A DNA stretch of 64,000 nt, taken from assembly GCF_008369125.1 (NCBI RefSeq), contig NZ_VOAY01000003.1, positions 434,001 to 498,000 of the forward strand. The letters run 5' to 3'. The stretch's first letter is position 1. Every line of letters starts with the position of its first letter. Positions 25,171 through 34,475 of the stretch are shown here, piece after piece. Under the pieces are notes generated by a model. That model was given only the letters and a program-made list of their open reading frames with translations. It had not been told where the DNA came from and searched no databases. A program made the translations under genes and the position numbers. Source of the stretch: Allopusillimonas sp008369125. GTDB taxonomy: Bacteria; Pseudomonadota; Gammaproteobacteria; Burkholderiales; Burkholderiaceae_B.

Positions 25171-26196
25171 ATGTCTAATAATCTTCTTCAACACATTCCC
25201 TCCGGCGCGCCCGACGCCCTCGCCGGCAGTTTTGTCACCAGCTATGCGGGCGTGGTCGCCTTTCTGGCTGTCGCCGACGAGGGCAGCTTTTCCAGGGCGA
25301 GTGATCGTCTTGGCATAGGCCGCTCTGCCGTCAGCCGCAGCGTGCAAAAGCTGGAGACGCAACTGGATGCACGCCTGTTTCACCGAACCACGCGAAGTAC
25401 CTCGCTGACGCGAGAAGGCGAACTGTTTTATAAAAACTGCCAGCCGGGCGTAAAGCGTATTGTTCACGCCCTGGAAGACATGCGCGAGCTGCGCGATGGG
25501 CCACCACACGGCCATCTATGTCTGCATGCGACGCCAGGCTTTGGCCGCAAGGTGATCGGCCCACTTCTGCAGGGCTTTCATGCGCAATTTCCGGACATCA
25601 CCCTGGAACTCTTGCTAGACGACCGACGGGCGGACTTCACGGCAGATCGCATCGATATCTCTTTTCGTGATGGCCAGATGGAAGACAGCGACATCGTAGC
25701 GCGACAACTGATCCCCATGCGGCAGGTTGTATGTGCATCGCCGCTATACGCAAAGACCACAGGCTTGCCGCGTCACATTGATGATTTGAACGCGCACCAT
25801 TGCATCAACTTTCGGACACCGTCGGGACGCATCAGGGACTGGGAGTTCAAGGTGGGTGGCATCGAACAAAAACACCCGTTGTCAGGCCAATATATCTTTA
25901 ATGATCTTGACCTGGTGCTGCAAGCCGTGCTGCAGGGTCAGGGTCTGGCACAACTGCCCGACTACCTGGTGAGCGATTTATGCAAAACCCAGCAGCTGCT
26001 TACCTGCCTGGATCAGTATGCACCCGATACTGGCGGCCACTATCTGTGTTATTTAAGCCGCAAACAGCTTCCTGCCAGAATCCGCGTATTTATTGACTAT
26101 ATTATCGAACAAACACGAACGATGAATCTGCAATGCCTTGCCGCGCAGGCTCAAAACTTTTACGCGTCGTTACCTCTGGAGCTGCAAATAAATTAA
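25171..26196 (+). CDS. LysR-family transcriptional regulator (CrgA-like)
   Basis: This 341-residue protein has an N-terminal extension of about 20 residues before the helix-turn-helix (GSFSRASDRLGIGRSAVSRS, about 32-51; typical LTFHRTTRS-type wing follows as LFHRTTRSTSLT). The effector domain runs from about 115 to 315. It belongs to the AaeR/CrgA-like branch. It stands alone: the DUF4148 gene lies divergent 559 bases away and a YihY-type gene follows 191 bases downstream. The target is unknown. Confidence 0.88.
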   Translation: MSNNLLQHIPSGAPDALAGSFVTSYAGVVAFLAVADEGSFSRASDRLGIGRSAVSRSVQKLETQLDARLFHRTTRSTSLTREGELFYKNCQPGVKRIVHALEDMRELRDGPPHGHLCLHATPGFGRKVIGPLLQGFHAQFPDITLELLLDDRRADFTADRIDISFRDGQMEDSDIVARQLIPMRQVVCASPLYAKTTGLPRHIDDLNAHHCINFRTPSGRIRDWEFKVGGIEQKHPLSGQYIFNDLDLVLQAVLQGQGLAQLPDYLVSDLCKTQQLLTCLDQYAPDTGGHYLCYLSRKQLPARIRVFIDYIIEQTRTMNLQCLAAQAQNFYASLPLELQIN

Positions 26197-26387
26197 AGGC
26201 ATGGCACGCTATTTGCCTGCTGTTACGGCGTGTGTACTGAAACAACGTGCGCCTGGCGAGATGGCGCAACAAAAGAACAAGCTCATGGCACGAGACAACC
26301 AAACGCACCCTGTGTGCAGGGGCTAACACTCGCTCTAAAGCAACTGCCAAGTAGGCGAGATCCGCGTCTCATACTTAACTGCATTAA

Positions 26388-27311
26388 ATGGTGGCCCCTA
26401 TGTTTCTGACCCCCAAACAGTTTTTTAATCTCGCAAAGTGCTCCTACAAGGCATGGAGCGACGACTACGCCTCGAGCATGGGCGCAGCCATCGCGTTCTA
26501 CACCGTATTTTCCATAGCGCCTTTGTTAATCATCGTCATCGCCGTGGCAGGTTTCATCTGGGGCCAGGATGCCGTGCGCGGAGAAGTCATCCAGCAGCTG
26601 GGAGGCCTGGTCGGTCAGGACGGCGCCGAGAGCGTGCAGGCGCTCATTCGCAGTGCAGACAAGCCCACCCAGGGCATTACCGCGACCATTATCAGCGTCA
26701 TCATCTTGATCGTAGGGGCCACACGCGTCTTTGCCGAATTGCAGAGCGCACTTGACCGCATATGGCAAGTGCCGGCGTCGGTTAAGGTCGGCGGCTGGTG
26801 GCGCATGCTGCGCGCAAGATTGCTTTCATTGGGGCTGGTGCTGGGCCTTGGTTTTCTGCTTCTGGTGTCCCTGGCCGTAAGCACAGGCTTGGCGGCATTG
26901 GGTAATACCATGGTCGGGCTGTTCCCTGGCTGGGAGGTGCTGATGCAAGGCCTGAATGCACTCGCCTCACTTTTTATTTCAACCATACTCTTCGCGCTGA
27001 TCTTCAAATATATGCCTCAGGCCTCAATCGCCTGGCGCGATGTCTTTATTGGCGCACTCGTCACGGCGGTTTTATTTGAGATTGGCAAGGTGCTGATCGG
27101 CCTGTATGTGGGCAAGAGCGCCACCATTTCATCACTAACTGCCGCCGGCTCACTCGTCGTGGTTTTGATCTGGGTTTACTACGCCGCGCAGGTGTTCTTG
27201 TTGGGCGCCGAGTTCACGTGGTTTTATGCGAACCATCATGGTTCGCGGCGTGATGTGTCTGGGCAAGGGCGTGAGAACGCTCAGGTTGGCGGCGACATTG
27301 ATCAGAAGTGA
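26388..27311 (+). CDS. YihY/virulence factor BrkB-family membrane protein
   Basis: The protein has 307 residues with six predicted helices. AWSDDYASSMGAAIAFYTVFSIAPL at the N-terminus, LDRIWQVP in the middle and LLGAEFTWFYANHHGSR at the end are hallmarks of the family once mis-named ribonuclease BN. The start may be ATG 26388 or 26400; neither has a strong ribosome site. The function of the family is not settled. It ends with a hydrophilic tail and converges on the dienelactone hydrolase gene. Confidence 0.9.
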   Translation: MVAPMFLTPKQFFNLAKCSYKAWSDDYASSMGAAIAFYTVFSIAPLLIIVIAVAGFIWGQDAVRGEVIQQLGGLVGQDGAESVQALIRSADKPTQGITATIISVIILIVGATRVFAELQSALDRIWQVPASVKVGGWWRMLRARLLSLGLVLGLGFLLLVSLAVSTGLAALGNTMVGLFPGWEVLMQGLNALASLFISTILFALIFKYMPQASIAWRDVFIGALVTAVLFEIGKVLIGLYVGKSATISSLTAAGSLVVVLIWVYYAAQVFLLGAEFTWFYANHHGSRRDVSGQGRENAQVGGDIDQK

Positions 27312-27323
27312 ATCTTGCCCCAA

Positions 27324-27350
27324 TGCCATGCGGCGAGTCGTCGCATGGCA
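27324..27350. terminator. stem-loop between convergent genes
   Basis: TGCCATGCG (27324-27332) pairs perfectly with CGCATGGCA (27342-27350) around GCGAGTCGT, and the loop can pair further. It begins 12 bases after the YihY stop. No T run follows, so it would be a weak or factor-dependent terminator. Confidence 0.4.
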
Positions 27351-27446
27351 AATACTGACATTCGCCTCTCTGAATACAACACCCAGTTTGTCCCTATGGA
27401 CAACCAAGGTATATAGCCATCATGCAGGCACCGCCACCTTCAAGCC

Positions 27447-28139
27447 TTAAGCAGTGTGTTGCTGCATAAACGCAATTGAACGATCTTCTGCCATCTTGGC
27501 AGCCGCTTCATCGGCATGCACACCGCCTGGTCGGGCGAAAGCATGATCACAATCTGCATACACGTGTGCTTCCCAACCCGGCCTGCCTTTAATTGCATCA
27601 AGAATCGTTTCGCGCACGGGTTCCGGCACGTAGGCATCAAGCGCAGCGATATGCAACAGCGTAGGAACCGCTGAAGCAGGCGTCGCAGGAATAAGCTGCT
27701 GCAACCCCACACCGTAATAGCTCACTGCACAGTTGATGCCGGCATCGGCGGCCATGCGAACCACAAGCCGACCGCCCCAGCAGTAACCCAGGCCAGCAAT
27801 ACGGTTGTTACCGATTTTATGAGACAGCCAGGTGCGCGCCACCTCCAGGTCGGAGACGGTTAAATCTTCGTCCATGCTTTGCATGAACTCAACACCACGC
27901 GCAAAATCTTCGGGGTTGGACGGTTCCAGTTCGACACCGGCCTCTTTGCGCCAGAACAGATCTGGGCATATAACGTTATAGCCAAGACTGGCCCAACGCT
28001 CAGCGGCGGTGCGCATGGCGGCGTTAATGCCGAAGATCTCCTGCACCAGCACGATACCGGGTGCGTTTATGGTGGACGCTTCGACGAAGTAGGCGTCAAA
28101 CTCTTTGCCTTCTTTACTAATCAGGGTGACGTGACTCAT
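27447..28139 (-). CDS. dienelactone hydrolase-family protein
   Basis: The protein has 230 residues; ATG 28139 was chosen for its GGAGTTAAGGAT ribosome site. The alpha/beta hydrolase triad is visible: Cys in GLGYCWGGR (about 117), Asp in ALDAYVP (about 165) and His in CDHAFARPG (about 198). It is soluble, without a signal peptide. Classical members open dienelactones in chloroaromatic degradation; many chromosomal homologues act on other esters. It lies 109 bases downstream of an acyl-CoA dehydrogenase gene on the same strand. Confidence 0.88.
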   Translation of the reverse strand: MSHVTLISKEGKEFDAYFVEASTINAPGIVLVQEIFGINAAMRTAAERWASLGYNVICPDLFWRKEAGVELEPSNPEDFARGVEFMQSMDEDLTVSDLEVARTWLSHKIGNNRIAGLGYCWGGRLVVRMAADAGINCAVSYYGVGLQQLIPATPASAVPTLLHIAALDAYVPEPVRETILDAIKGRPGWEAHVYADCDHAFARPGGVHADEAAAKMAEDRSIAFMQQHTA

Positions 28140-28248
28140 ATCCTTAACTCCTTGTGTTGTAGGCACGTAAGGCAATGCCAACGGTTATCGGCATCACGAT
28201 GACGTTGTCGAGATAGCTCTCGGCAAGCCGCTTATAGTCGGACAAACA

Positions 28249-29406
28249 CTAAGACTGATGCACCTTGCGCAACTGGCGCACAATGCGCTCATTCATCATT
28301 TCAGGTGTGCCATCGGTATAACAAAACGCCTTGGCCCAGGTAAGCATGCGGTCCAACCCGGCCTGTGGTGTCAGGCCATGAGCACCCATGGCCTGCATGC
28401 AGGTTGATATCGCCTGAAGCGTGTGATCGTTGGCATATTTTTTTGCCATGGCTGCGATACCCTGCGCATCTTGCCCGGCATCAATGACCTGCGCACCGGC
28501 ATAGGCAAGCAAACGCATGGCCTCCAAATGTGTCGCCACACCGGCAAGCGACCAGCTTAATCCCTGAAACGCCATCACTGGTTTGCCAAACGCCTGCCTT
28601 GATTCACTATAGCCGCAAGCCGTGCTCAATGCGGTATCGAGCATGGCAGCATTTATGGCGGCCACATGTACCCGTGCCTGGTTCACCCCGCGCATCGCAG
28701 CATAAAAGCCGTCACCGGGCGGGTACAGCAGCCGCTCTTCGGGGATAAAGCAGTCAGTCAGACCAAACTCACCTACCCCCATGCCCTCAGTGCCAGCTAC
28801 TGTGCAGGCAGGCCCGCGCTTAAACCCCGGGTCGTCTGCAAAGACAATAAACCCGCCCACCCCTTTGGCACCCGCAGTGACATCAGTTTGTGCATAAACA
28901 AGAAACACATCAGCCAGGCTGGCATTGGTTATCCAGGCCTTTGCGCCATTGAGCAGCCAGCCATTGTCGTGCGGCACAGCTGTGGTCTGCAGGGCGGTAA
29001 AGTCACTGCCAGACTGGGGTTCGGTCATGGCGGTGCAGCCTATGTGTTCCCCCGCCAGCATCAGGGGCACCAGACTGTCTCGCAAAGCAGGCTGCCCCGA
29101 GTGTGCAACCCGCGAAACAATGTTGTGATGGTTGACCAATGAGAACGCAAACCCGGCATGGTGGCGCGCCAACTCTTCGCACACCCTCATTCTGGTAGAG
29201 AAAGACGCCGAGGCGCCCCCCATTTGTACCGGCACTTCAATACCGGCCAGCCCCTCATGACAAGCACGGCTTAGCAGTTGCCGGTGTTCGTCACTGTTAG
29301 CGAGCGTCGCTTGCGGCAATTGCCGGGCCGCAAAATCACGCGCCTTGATAATGAGCGTTTGCTCGGATGATGTCAGTGCCGCGTCGAAGCGTTCACACGT
29401 CTGCAT
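28249..29406 (-). CDS. acyl-CoA dehydrogenase-family flavoprotein
   Basis: This 385-residue protein has the acyl-CoA dehydrogenase fold: CTAMTEPQSGSDFTALQT (FAD-contact motif), WITNASLADVFLV, and the C-terminal block MGAHGLTPQAGLDRMLTWAKAFCYTDGTPEMMNERI. Where most family members have YEGT with the catalytic Glu, this protein has YTDGT, so Asp or another residue may be the base. Its start follows the stop of the AcuI-like gene by one base, so the two are translated together. The substrate is unknown. Confidence 0.85.
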   Translation of the reverse strand: MQTCERFDAALTSSEQTLIIKARDFAARQLPQATLANSDEHRQLLSRACHEGLAGIEVPVQMGGASASFSTRMRVCEELARHHAGFAFSLVNHHNIVSRVAHSGQPALRDSLVPLMLAGEHIGCTAMTEPQSGSDFTALQTTAVPHDNGWLLNGAKAWITNASLADVFLVYAQTDVTAGAKGVGGFIVFADDPGFKRGPACTVAGTEGMGVGEFGLTDCFIPEERLLYPPGDGFYAAMRGVNQARVHVAAINAAMLDTALSTACGYSESRQAFGKPVMAFQGLSWSLAGVATHLEAMRLLAYAGAQVIDAGQDAQGIAAMAKKYANDHTLQAISTCMQAMGAHGLTPQAGLDRMLTWAKAFCYTDGTPEMMNERIVRQLRKVHQS

Positions 29407-29407
29407 G

Positions 29408-30394
29408 TCAGGCCGCCAGATCGACGATGAGGCGTCCCTTTACCTGGCCCTCCAGCAGTTTATGGGCGGCATCCACGCACTCTTCGAGCGATAGCGTATG
29501 CGTGATCGCCGATAGCATGGCCGTATCTGCTTCCTGTGCGAGGCAATTCCATGCCTGCGTGCGCAAGGCTTCAGGCGCATAAACGCTGTCGATACCGACC
29601 AAGGCAATGCCTCGCAAAATAAACGGGGCAACCGTAGCAGAAAAATCTAGCCCTTGCGCCAGACCACATGCGGTCACTGTGCCGCCGTAGCGCGTCTGTG
29701 CACACACATTGGCAAGGGTATGGCTGCCGACGCAATCTATGGCACCCGCCCAATGTTCTTTCTGCAAGGGCTTGCCTTTTTCAGACAGCTCGGCTCTGTC
29801 GATAACGGTGTGCGCACCCAGCGACTTCAGACGTTCGGCCTCTGACATACGGCCTGTTGACGCATGCACCTCGTAGCCACGTTTGGCCAATAACGCCACA
29901 GAAAAACTGCCCACACCGCCATTGGCTCCGGTAACCAATACTGGGCCGTCGCCTGGCTTTACCGCCTGGCGCTCAAGCGCAAGTACCGACAACATGGCGG
30001 TATAACCAGCCGTACCTATGCCCATGGCATTCTTTGCGCTCAAGGCCTGTGGCCTGCGCGTCAGCCAGGCGGCTGGAACGCGTGCACGTTGTGCCAAACC
30101 ACCCCAATGCAGCTCGCCCATGCCATGGCCATTGACGATGACCTCGCTTCCTTCAGGAAAGTTGGCATCGCTACTGTGCACGACGGTTCCGGCCAGATCA
30201 ATGCCAGGCACCATGGGCCATTTTCTGACGACGGGGCTACGCCCGGTGATAGCCAGACCATCTTTGTAATTGAGCGTGGAATAAGCAACCTGAATTTCCA
30301 CCTCACCTTCGGGCAAGTCAGCCGGATCGACCTGCTCTATGCCTGCAAGGGTTGATCCATCTTCTGCTTTACGCAACATAATTGCTTTGAACAC
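29408..30394 (-). CDS. acuI: MDR-family acrylyl-CoA reductase-like oxidoreductase (AcuI/YhdH)
   Basis: This protein of 328 residues starts at GTG 30394, behind CAGGAG; ATG 30379 is an alternative. STLNYKDGLAITGRSPVVRKWPMVPGIDLAGTV is the family N-terminus, and LVTGANGGVGSFSVALLAKRG is the NADPH-binding motif, continuing with STGRMSE. AcuI reduces acryloyl-CoA to propionyl-CoA and detoxifies acrylate, for example from dimethylsulfoniopropionate or 3-hydroxypropionate. It is the first gene of a pair with the acyl-CoA dehydrogenase. The symbol is by resemblance; activity is not proven. Confidence 0.85.
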   Translation of the reverse strand: MFKAIMLRKAEDGSTLAGIEQVDPADLPEGEVEIQVAYSTLNYKDGLAITGRSPVVRKWPMVPGIDLAGTVVHSSDANFPEGSEVIVNGHGMGELHWGGLAQRARVPAAWLTRRPQALSAKNAMGIGTAGYTAMLSVLALERQAVKPGDGPVLVTGANGGVGSFSVALLAKRGYEVHASTGRMSEAERLKSLGAHTVIDRAELSEKGKPLQKEHWAGAIDCVGSHTLANVCAQTRYGGTVTACGLAQGLDFSATVAPFILRGIALVGIDSVYAPEALRTQAWNCLAQEADTAMLSAITHTLSLEECVDAAHKLLEGQVKGRLIVDLAA

Positions 30395-30646
30395 GATCGA
30401 AATCTCCTGAACCAAACTAGTCTGAGTATTGAATAAAAAATTTCTATGAGGCCAGGCTGACAAAAAAACAGCTGGCAAACAGGTGCATGGGTTGTGAGCA
30501 GCCTAGACCAGTCTATTAGTAGGGTCAAGCAAGGCCAGCGTATCACTTCGCCGCATTCACCATCACTCAAATCTGGCTTACACACTGTGCTCAGGGCCAC
30601 CCGGTATCATAGGGCAGTCCATCACATCATCAATGCGTCTAAATTC

Positions 30647-31474
30647 ATGAATACACAGCACTCGCCCACATCACGAAAAATTGCCCTCATTGGTTTCGGC
30701 TCCATCGCCCAAGACGTCTGGGCCGGCCTGGAGCAATTCGATCCACTTCCCACCGACTGGGCGGTCGTTTTGCGCCCCACAAGCAGTCGCCGTAGCGAAG
30801 TCCCACAAACCATAACAACGCTCGGCACATTGGATGAGCTGCTGGCCTGGAAGCCAACCCTCGTCATTGAAGCGGCCAGTCAGGGGGCAGCATGTGAGCA
30901 TGTTCCTGCGCTTCTTGAGCATGGTATTGACGTGTTGATGACCTCGGTCGGCGCACTGGCCGACAGTGCAACCTACATGGCCATGGTTGACGCGGCCCGC
31001 AAAGGCCAAAGCCGGTTGATTATTCCTGCGGGTGCTGTCGCATCACTCGATTATCTGGGCGCCCTGGGCAATATCGCGTCTGTCAGCGTGGAATATGAAT
31101 CACGCAAGCCTGTGGCCGCATGGCGCGAAGAGCTACGTGCACTTGGCATAGACCCCGACACGCTGAATGAAGAAGTTGAACTGTTTGCAGGCAGCGCCAA
31201 CGAGGCCGCCCTGCGCTACCCCAAAAACCTGAACGTTGCGGCCACGCTCGCACTCGCTGGTGTAGGCATGGCACAAACACGGGTACGCGTGGTTGTTGAT
31301 CCGCGCGCAGCAGGCAACCAGCATCGCGTCAAGGTACAGAGCGCATTGGGCACACTGGAAACCACACTGGTCAACAACCCCTCACCAGGCAACCCGAAAA
31401 CATCCTGGATTGTGTCGCAAAGCGTTATTCATGCGGTCAGGCGCCAGTTTGCTACGGTGCTTATTGGCGGGTAA
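30647..31474 (+). CDS. L-aspartate dehydrogenase-like protein (NadX family)
   Basis: The protein has 275 residues from ATG 30647. The Rossmann motif is ALIGFGSIAQDV at the N-terminus. VIEAASQGA, IIPAGAVASLDYLGAL, YPKNLNVAATLALAG and NPSPGNPKTSW match the aspartate dehydrogenase family, which makes iminoaspartate from aspartate with NAD(P). In bacteria it can feed NAD synthesis or amino-acid breakdown. It is 211 bases upstream of the AhpD-like gene and on the same strand, so it may or may not share its transcript. It is divergent from the AcuI-like gene. Confidence 0.85.
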   Translation: MNTQHSPTSRKIALIGFGSIAQDVWAGLEQFDPLPTDWAVVLRPTSSRRSEVPQTITTLGTLDELLAWKPTLVIEAASQGAACEHVPALLEHGIDVLMTSVGALADSATYMAMVDAARKGQSRLIIPAGAVASLDYLGALGNIASVSVEYESRKPVAAWREELRALGIDPDTLNEEVELFAGSANEAALRYPKNLNVAATLALAGVGMAQTRVRVVVDPRAAGNQHRVKVQSALGTLETTLVNNPSPGNPKTSWIVSQSVIHAVRRQFATVLIGG

Positions 31475-31685
31475 AAAACGTGCGACCTCGTGTTGTTTGC
31501 AGTTGGCGTCCGTGCCATGGCGAATCTGCACCGGGTCGATATTGATATTCGAGCGAAGAGCGATCGCTAATAACTGACACCCATAACGTCATAAGGTTAT
31601 CTTCGTTCCATAAACACCGGTTGGCTCATTAGAATCTGTATACCGATGCTTCCCTTGTTGAGGCGTCCAACCTATAGGTCTTTCA

Positions 31686-32252
31686 ATGAGCCGTCTTACC
31701 ATCCACACTGCCGACTCGGCCCCTCAAGAATCTCAGCAGCGTGTTGCCGGTGCCCTCAAGGCTAACGGCTTCTTGCCCAACCTCATCGGCGTGCTGGCCA
31801 ATGCCCCCGCTGCACTCGAAACCTACCAGGTGGTTGGCGCCATCAACGGCAGCACAAGCCTGACACCCGCAGAGCGTGAGGTGGTTCAGATTACCGCCGC
31901 CACGCTAAATGATTGCGGTTTCTGCGTCGCCGGCCACACCAAACTGGCACTCAAAAAACTGCACATGCCTGAAGATGTAGTGGACGCGTTGCGCTCGACC
32001 GAAGCGCTTAGCGACCCTAAACTCGATGCACTCGCCCGGTTTACCGTGGCCATTATTCAAAAGAAAGGCCAGGCGTCTGATGAAGAGCTGGCCGCATTTC
32101 GTGCTGCTGGCTACAACGACCAGCAGGCGCTGGAAGTTGTGCTGGGCGTGAGCCTGGCCACGCTGTGCAATTACGCAAACGGCCTGGCCCAAACACCCAT
32201 CAACCCCGAGTTGCAGCCCTTTGCCAACGCCGACCTGAAAGCCTTCGCCTGA
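31686..32252 (+). CDS. carboxymuconolactone decarboxylase/AhpD-like protein
   Basis: This 188-residue protein has an all-helical AhpD-like fold with the redox motif CGFCVAGHTKLA (CxxC plus His, about residues 78-84). Proteins with this motif act as alkylhydroperoxidases or thiol-disulfide partners; those without it are decarboxylases. The ribosome site is AGGT before ATG. It heads a tight operon with a flavoprotein, rubredoxin and an ABC importer, where it may handle peroxide released by the flavoprotein. That role is inference. Confidence 0.87.
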   Translation: MSRLTIHTADSAPQESQQRVAGALKANGFLPNLIGVLANAPAALETYQVVGAINGSTSLTPAEREVVQITAATLNDCGFCVAGHTKLALKKLHMPEDVVDALRSTEALSDPKLDALARFTVAIIQKKGQASDEELAAFRAAGYNDQQALEVVLGVSLATLCNYANGLAQTPINPELQPFANADLKAFA

Positions 32253-32307
32253 GGGCGACTGCCCAAGCCCGACGGCCCTTTACCTGCATACACGCAAGGA
32301 AAACGCA

Positions 32308-33432
32308 GTGAGCAATAAAGCCCAGGCCACCGGCCTACTTGATTCCGTTATAGCGCTGGTCAAGACCGATCTGGCTCCGCTGGCTAGCGCCATTGATCAG
32401 CAAGGCGTCTACCCGGCAGACTTTCTGCACAAGCTGGGTGCCCTGGGCGGTTTTGGCGCCACCGCGCCTGCCGAGCTCGACGGCTCTGGTCTGGGCCTGG
32501 CCACGCAAAATGACATCATTACGCAAGTAGGCCAAGAGTGCGGCTCTACCGCCTTTCTGGTGTGGTGCCAAACCGCCTGCGTCGGCTATCTGCTGCATAC
32601 ATCCAACCTAACCGCACGCACACGTTATCTGCGTGCAGTGGCCAGTGGTGAAAAATTATCCGGCACCGGCATGTCCAACGCCGTAAAGCACCTGGCAGGC
32701 ATTGAACGCATACACCTGAACGCCAGGCGTGACGGCGATGACTACATCGTTACCGGGTCGCTGCCCTGGGTTTCCAACGTGGGGGAAGAACATCTCGCCA
32801 TGGTGGCTGCTGCTGTGGAAGACGGCGGGTATGTCATGCTCGTGGTGCATGGCAATGCCGAAGGGGTCAGCCTGCATCCATGCCCTGAGTTTGCAGGGCT
32901 GGAAGGCACCCAAACGCTGAACATTCGCCTGAAGAATGCGCGCATCGACGCTGGCGATGTCCTTGCACACCCAGACCAGTTTAACCACTACCTGTCGCGC
33001 ATCAAGCCAGGCTTTGTACTTAGCCAGACAGGCATGGGCTTTGGCGTAATCCAGGCTTCACTCAAAACAATACGTGAAAGCAATGCCGCGACCGCTCACG
33101 TAAACCAGTATCTGGATGATCAGGGCGACGACCTCTCCCACGCCCTGCAGCAATTGCACGAACAGGCACACACACTGGCCGCGCAGGCCGACGTCGGACG
33201 GGCTGCTGTTCTTGATGTGTTGAAACTGCGGGCAGCCACGTCTGAGCTCACACTGCGCGCTGCCAATTCGGCAATTTTGCATGCGGGTGCCAAAGGCTTT
33301 TTAATGCGCCATCCGGCCCAGCGCAGGCTACGCGAAGCGGTGTTTGTTGCGATTGTCACGCCCGCACTCAAGCACCTGCGCAAAGAAATCGCCGCTCTCG
33401 AAGCAGACCACTTGCAGACTGAGGCGGCCTGA
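32308..33432 (+). CDS. acyl-CoA-dehydrogenase-fold flavoprotein, probable monooxygenase type
   Basis: The 374-residue protein starts at GTG behind AAGGAA. The N-terminal and middle parts follow the acyl-CoA dehydrogenase fold (TAPAELDGSGLGLATQ, SGTGMSNAVKHLAG, ITGSLPWVSNVG-like core). The C-terminus (GAKGFLMRHPAQRRLREAVF) lacks the YEGT segment with the catalytic Glu of true dehydrogenases. This resembles DszC/SfnB-type enzymes and flavin monooxygenases with this fold. It overlaps the rubredoxin start (TGATG). Together with a sulfonate/nitrate-type importer it suggests oxidative release of sulfur or nitrogen from an organic compound. The substrate is unknown. Confidence 0.8.
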   Translation: MSNKAQATGLLDSVIALVKTDLAPLASAIDQQGVYPADFLHKLGALGGFGATAPAELDGSGLGLATQNDIITQVGQECGSTAFLVWCQTACVGYLLHTSNLTARTRYLRAVASGEKLSGTGMSNAVKHLAGIERIHLNARRDGDDYIVTGSLPWVSNVGEEHLAMVAAAVEDGGYVMLVVHGNAEGVSLHPCPEFAGLEGTQTLNIRLKNARIDAGDVLAHPDQFNHYLSRIKPGFVLSQTGMGFGVIQASLKTIRESNAATAHVNQYLDDQGDDLSHALQQLHEQAHTLAAQADVGRAAVLDVLKLRAATSELTLRAANSAILHAGAKGFLMRHPAQRRLREAVFVAIVTPALKHLRKEIAALEADHLQTEAA

Positions 33433-33596
33433 TGCAGCAATGGATGTGCAGCCCTTGCGGCCTGATCTACGATGAGGTCACAGGCATGCCCGAAGAAGGC
33501 ATTGCGCCAGGCACCCGTTTTGAAGACATCCCCGATGACTGGGTATGCCCCGACTGCGGGGTCAGCAAGACCGAGTTTTTCTTGATACCGGCGTAA
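33432..33596 (+). CDS. rubredoxin
   Basis: This 54-residue protein has the two iron-binding pairs C6-x2-C9 and C39-x2-C42 (MCSPCGLIYDEVTG and VCPDCGVSKTEF), with the usual DDW before the second pair and GLIYDE after the first. It is complete and of normal rubredoxin size. Its ATG overlaps the flavoprotein stop, and the ABC ATPase start follows three bases after its stop, so it is firmly inside the operon. It should supply single electrons to the flavoprotein in the cytoplasm; a rubredoxin reductase gene is not nearby. Confidence 0.95.
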   Translation: MQQWMCSPCGLIYDEVTGMPEEGIAPGTRFEDIPDDWVCPDCGVSKTEFFLIPA

Positions 33597-33598
33597 CC

Positions 33599-34444
33599 AT
33601 GACCACGCCAAAAATTTCACAGACCCGGGCTGTACTCGAGGCCCGGCATATCCAGCTAAGCTATCTTCGTTCGGGTGAAGCACCCAACATCGTGTTGCGC
33701 GACTTTTCCATACACCTGGCCGCAGGAGAGGTTGTTGCCATTTTGGGGCCAAGCGGTGTGGGCAAATCGTCGTTGCTGCGGGTGCTTGCAGGCTTGCAAA
33801 CGCCTGATCAAGGCACCGTACGTATACAGGGCGAAATGTTGCATGGGCCCCACCCCAGATCCAGCTTTGTGTTTCAGGACCCAAGCCTGCTTCCCTGGCT
33901 GACGCTGGAAGAAAACATAGGGTTTGGCCTGGATTTCAAACATCAGCCTCTTATCGAAAAAACCCAGAAGCAGGCCCGCGTGCAGGCAGCCATAGAAGAA
34001 GTGGGCCTGGTTGGCGCAAATACACGTTACCCCTCTGAGTTATCGGGTGGCATGGCACAGCGCACCGCGCTGGCTCGCAGCCTGGCCCGCAGGCCCGAAA
34101 TTCTGCTGCTGGACGAACCCTTTAGCGCGCTCGATGAGCTTACCCGCAGTGATATGCAGCAGTTGCTCAGACAGATCATCGACAAGCATGAGGCCGCCGC
34201 CATCCTGGTTACCCACGATATTGACGAAGCGCTGGTTCTGGCCGACCGTATTCTGCTGATCGGCGACTACCCCGGAAGACTGATCGGCGAATGGCAGATC
34301 CAGCAGCCTTACCCACGTGATCTGATCGACCCGGCGCTTACCCAGATCCGCATCGAGATCATGAAGTTACTGAGAACACATCGGCGTGGCGCATCGCGTG
34401 TGCACAACACCGATGCCGGGCAACAGCTCGCCACAATGGCCTGA
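33599..34444 (+). CDS. ABC transporter ATP-binding protein (SsuB/TauB/NrtD type)
   Basis: This protein of 281 residues starts at ATG 33599, directly after the rubredoxin gene. The Walker A motif is GPSGVGKSS (about residues 50-58), the Q-loop is in VFQDPSLLPWLTLEEN, the signature LSGGMAQRTALARSLA, Walker B LLLDEPFSALDE and the H-loop VTHDIDEAL. PSLLPWLTLEEN is characteristic of nitrate/sulfonate/taurine importers. It is cytoplasmic and energises the permease two genes downstream. Confidence 0.93.
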   Translation: MTTPKISQTRAVLEARHIQLSYLRSGEAPNIVLRDFSIHLAAGEVVAILGPSGVGKSSLLRVLAGLQTPDQGTVRIQGEMLHGPHPRSSFVFQDPSLLPWLTLEENIGFGLDFKHQPLIEKTQKQARVQAAIEEVGLVGANTRYPSELSGGMAQRTALARSLARRPEILLLDEPFSALDELTRSDMQQLLRQIIDKHEAAAILVTHDIDEALVLADRILLIGDYPGRLIGEWQIQQPYPRDLIDPALTQIRIEIMKLLRTHRRGASRVHNTDAGQQLATMA

Positions 34445-34475
34445 GGGCCGCTCTTTATATTTGCAAGGAACCGCA

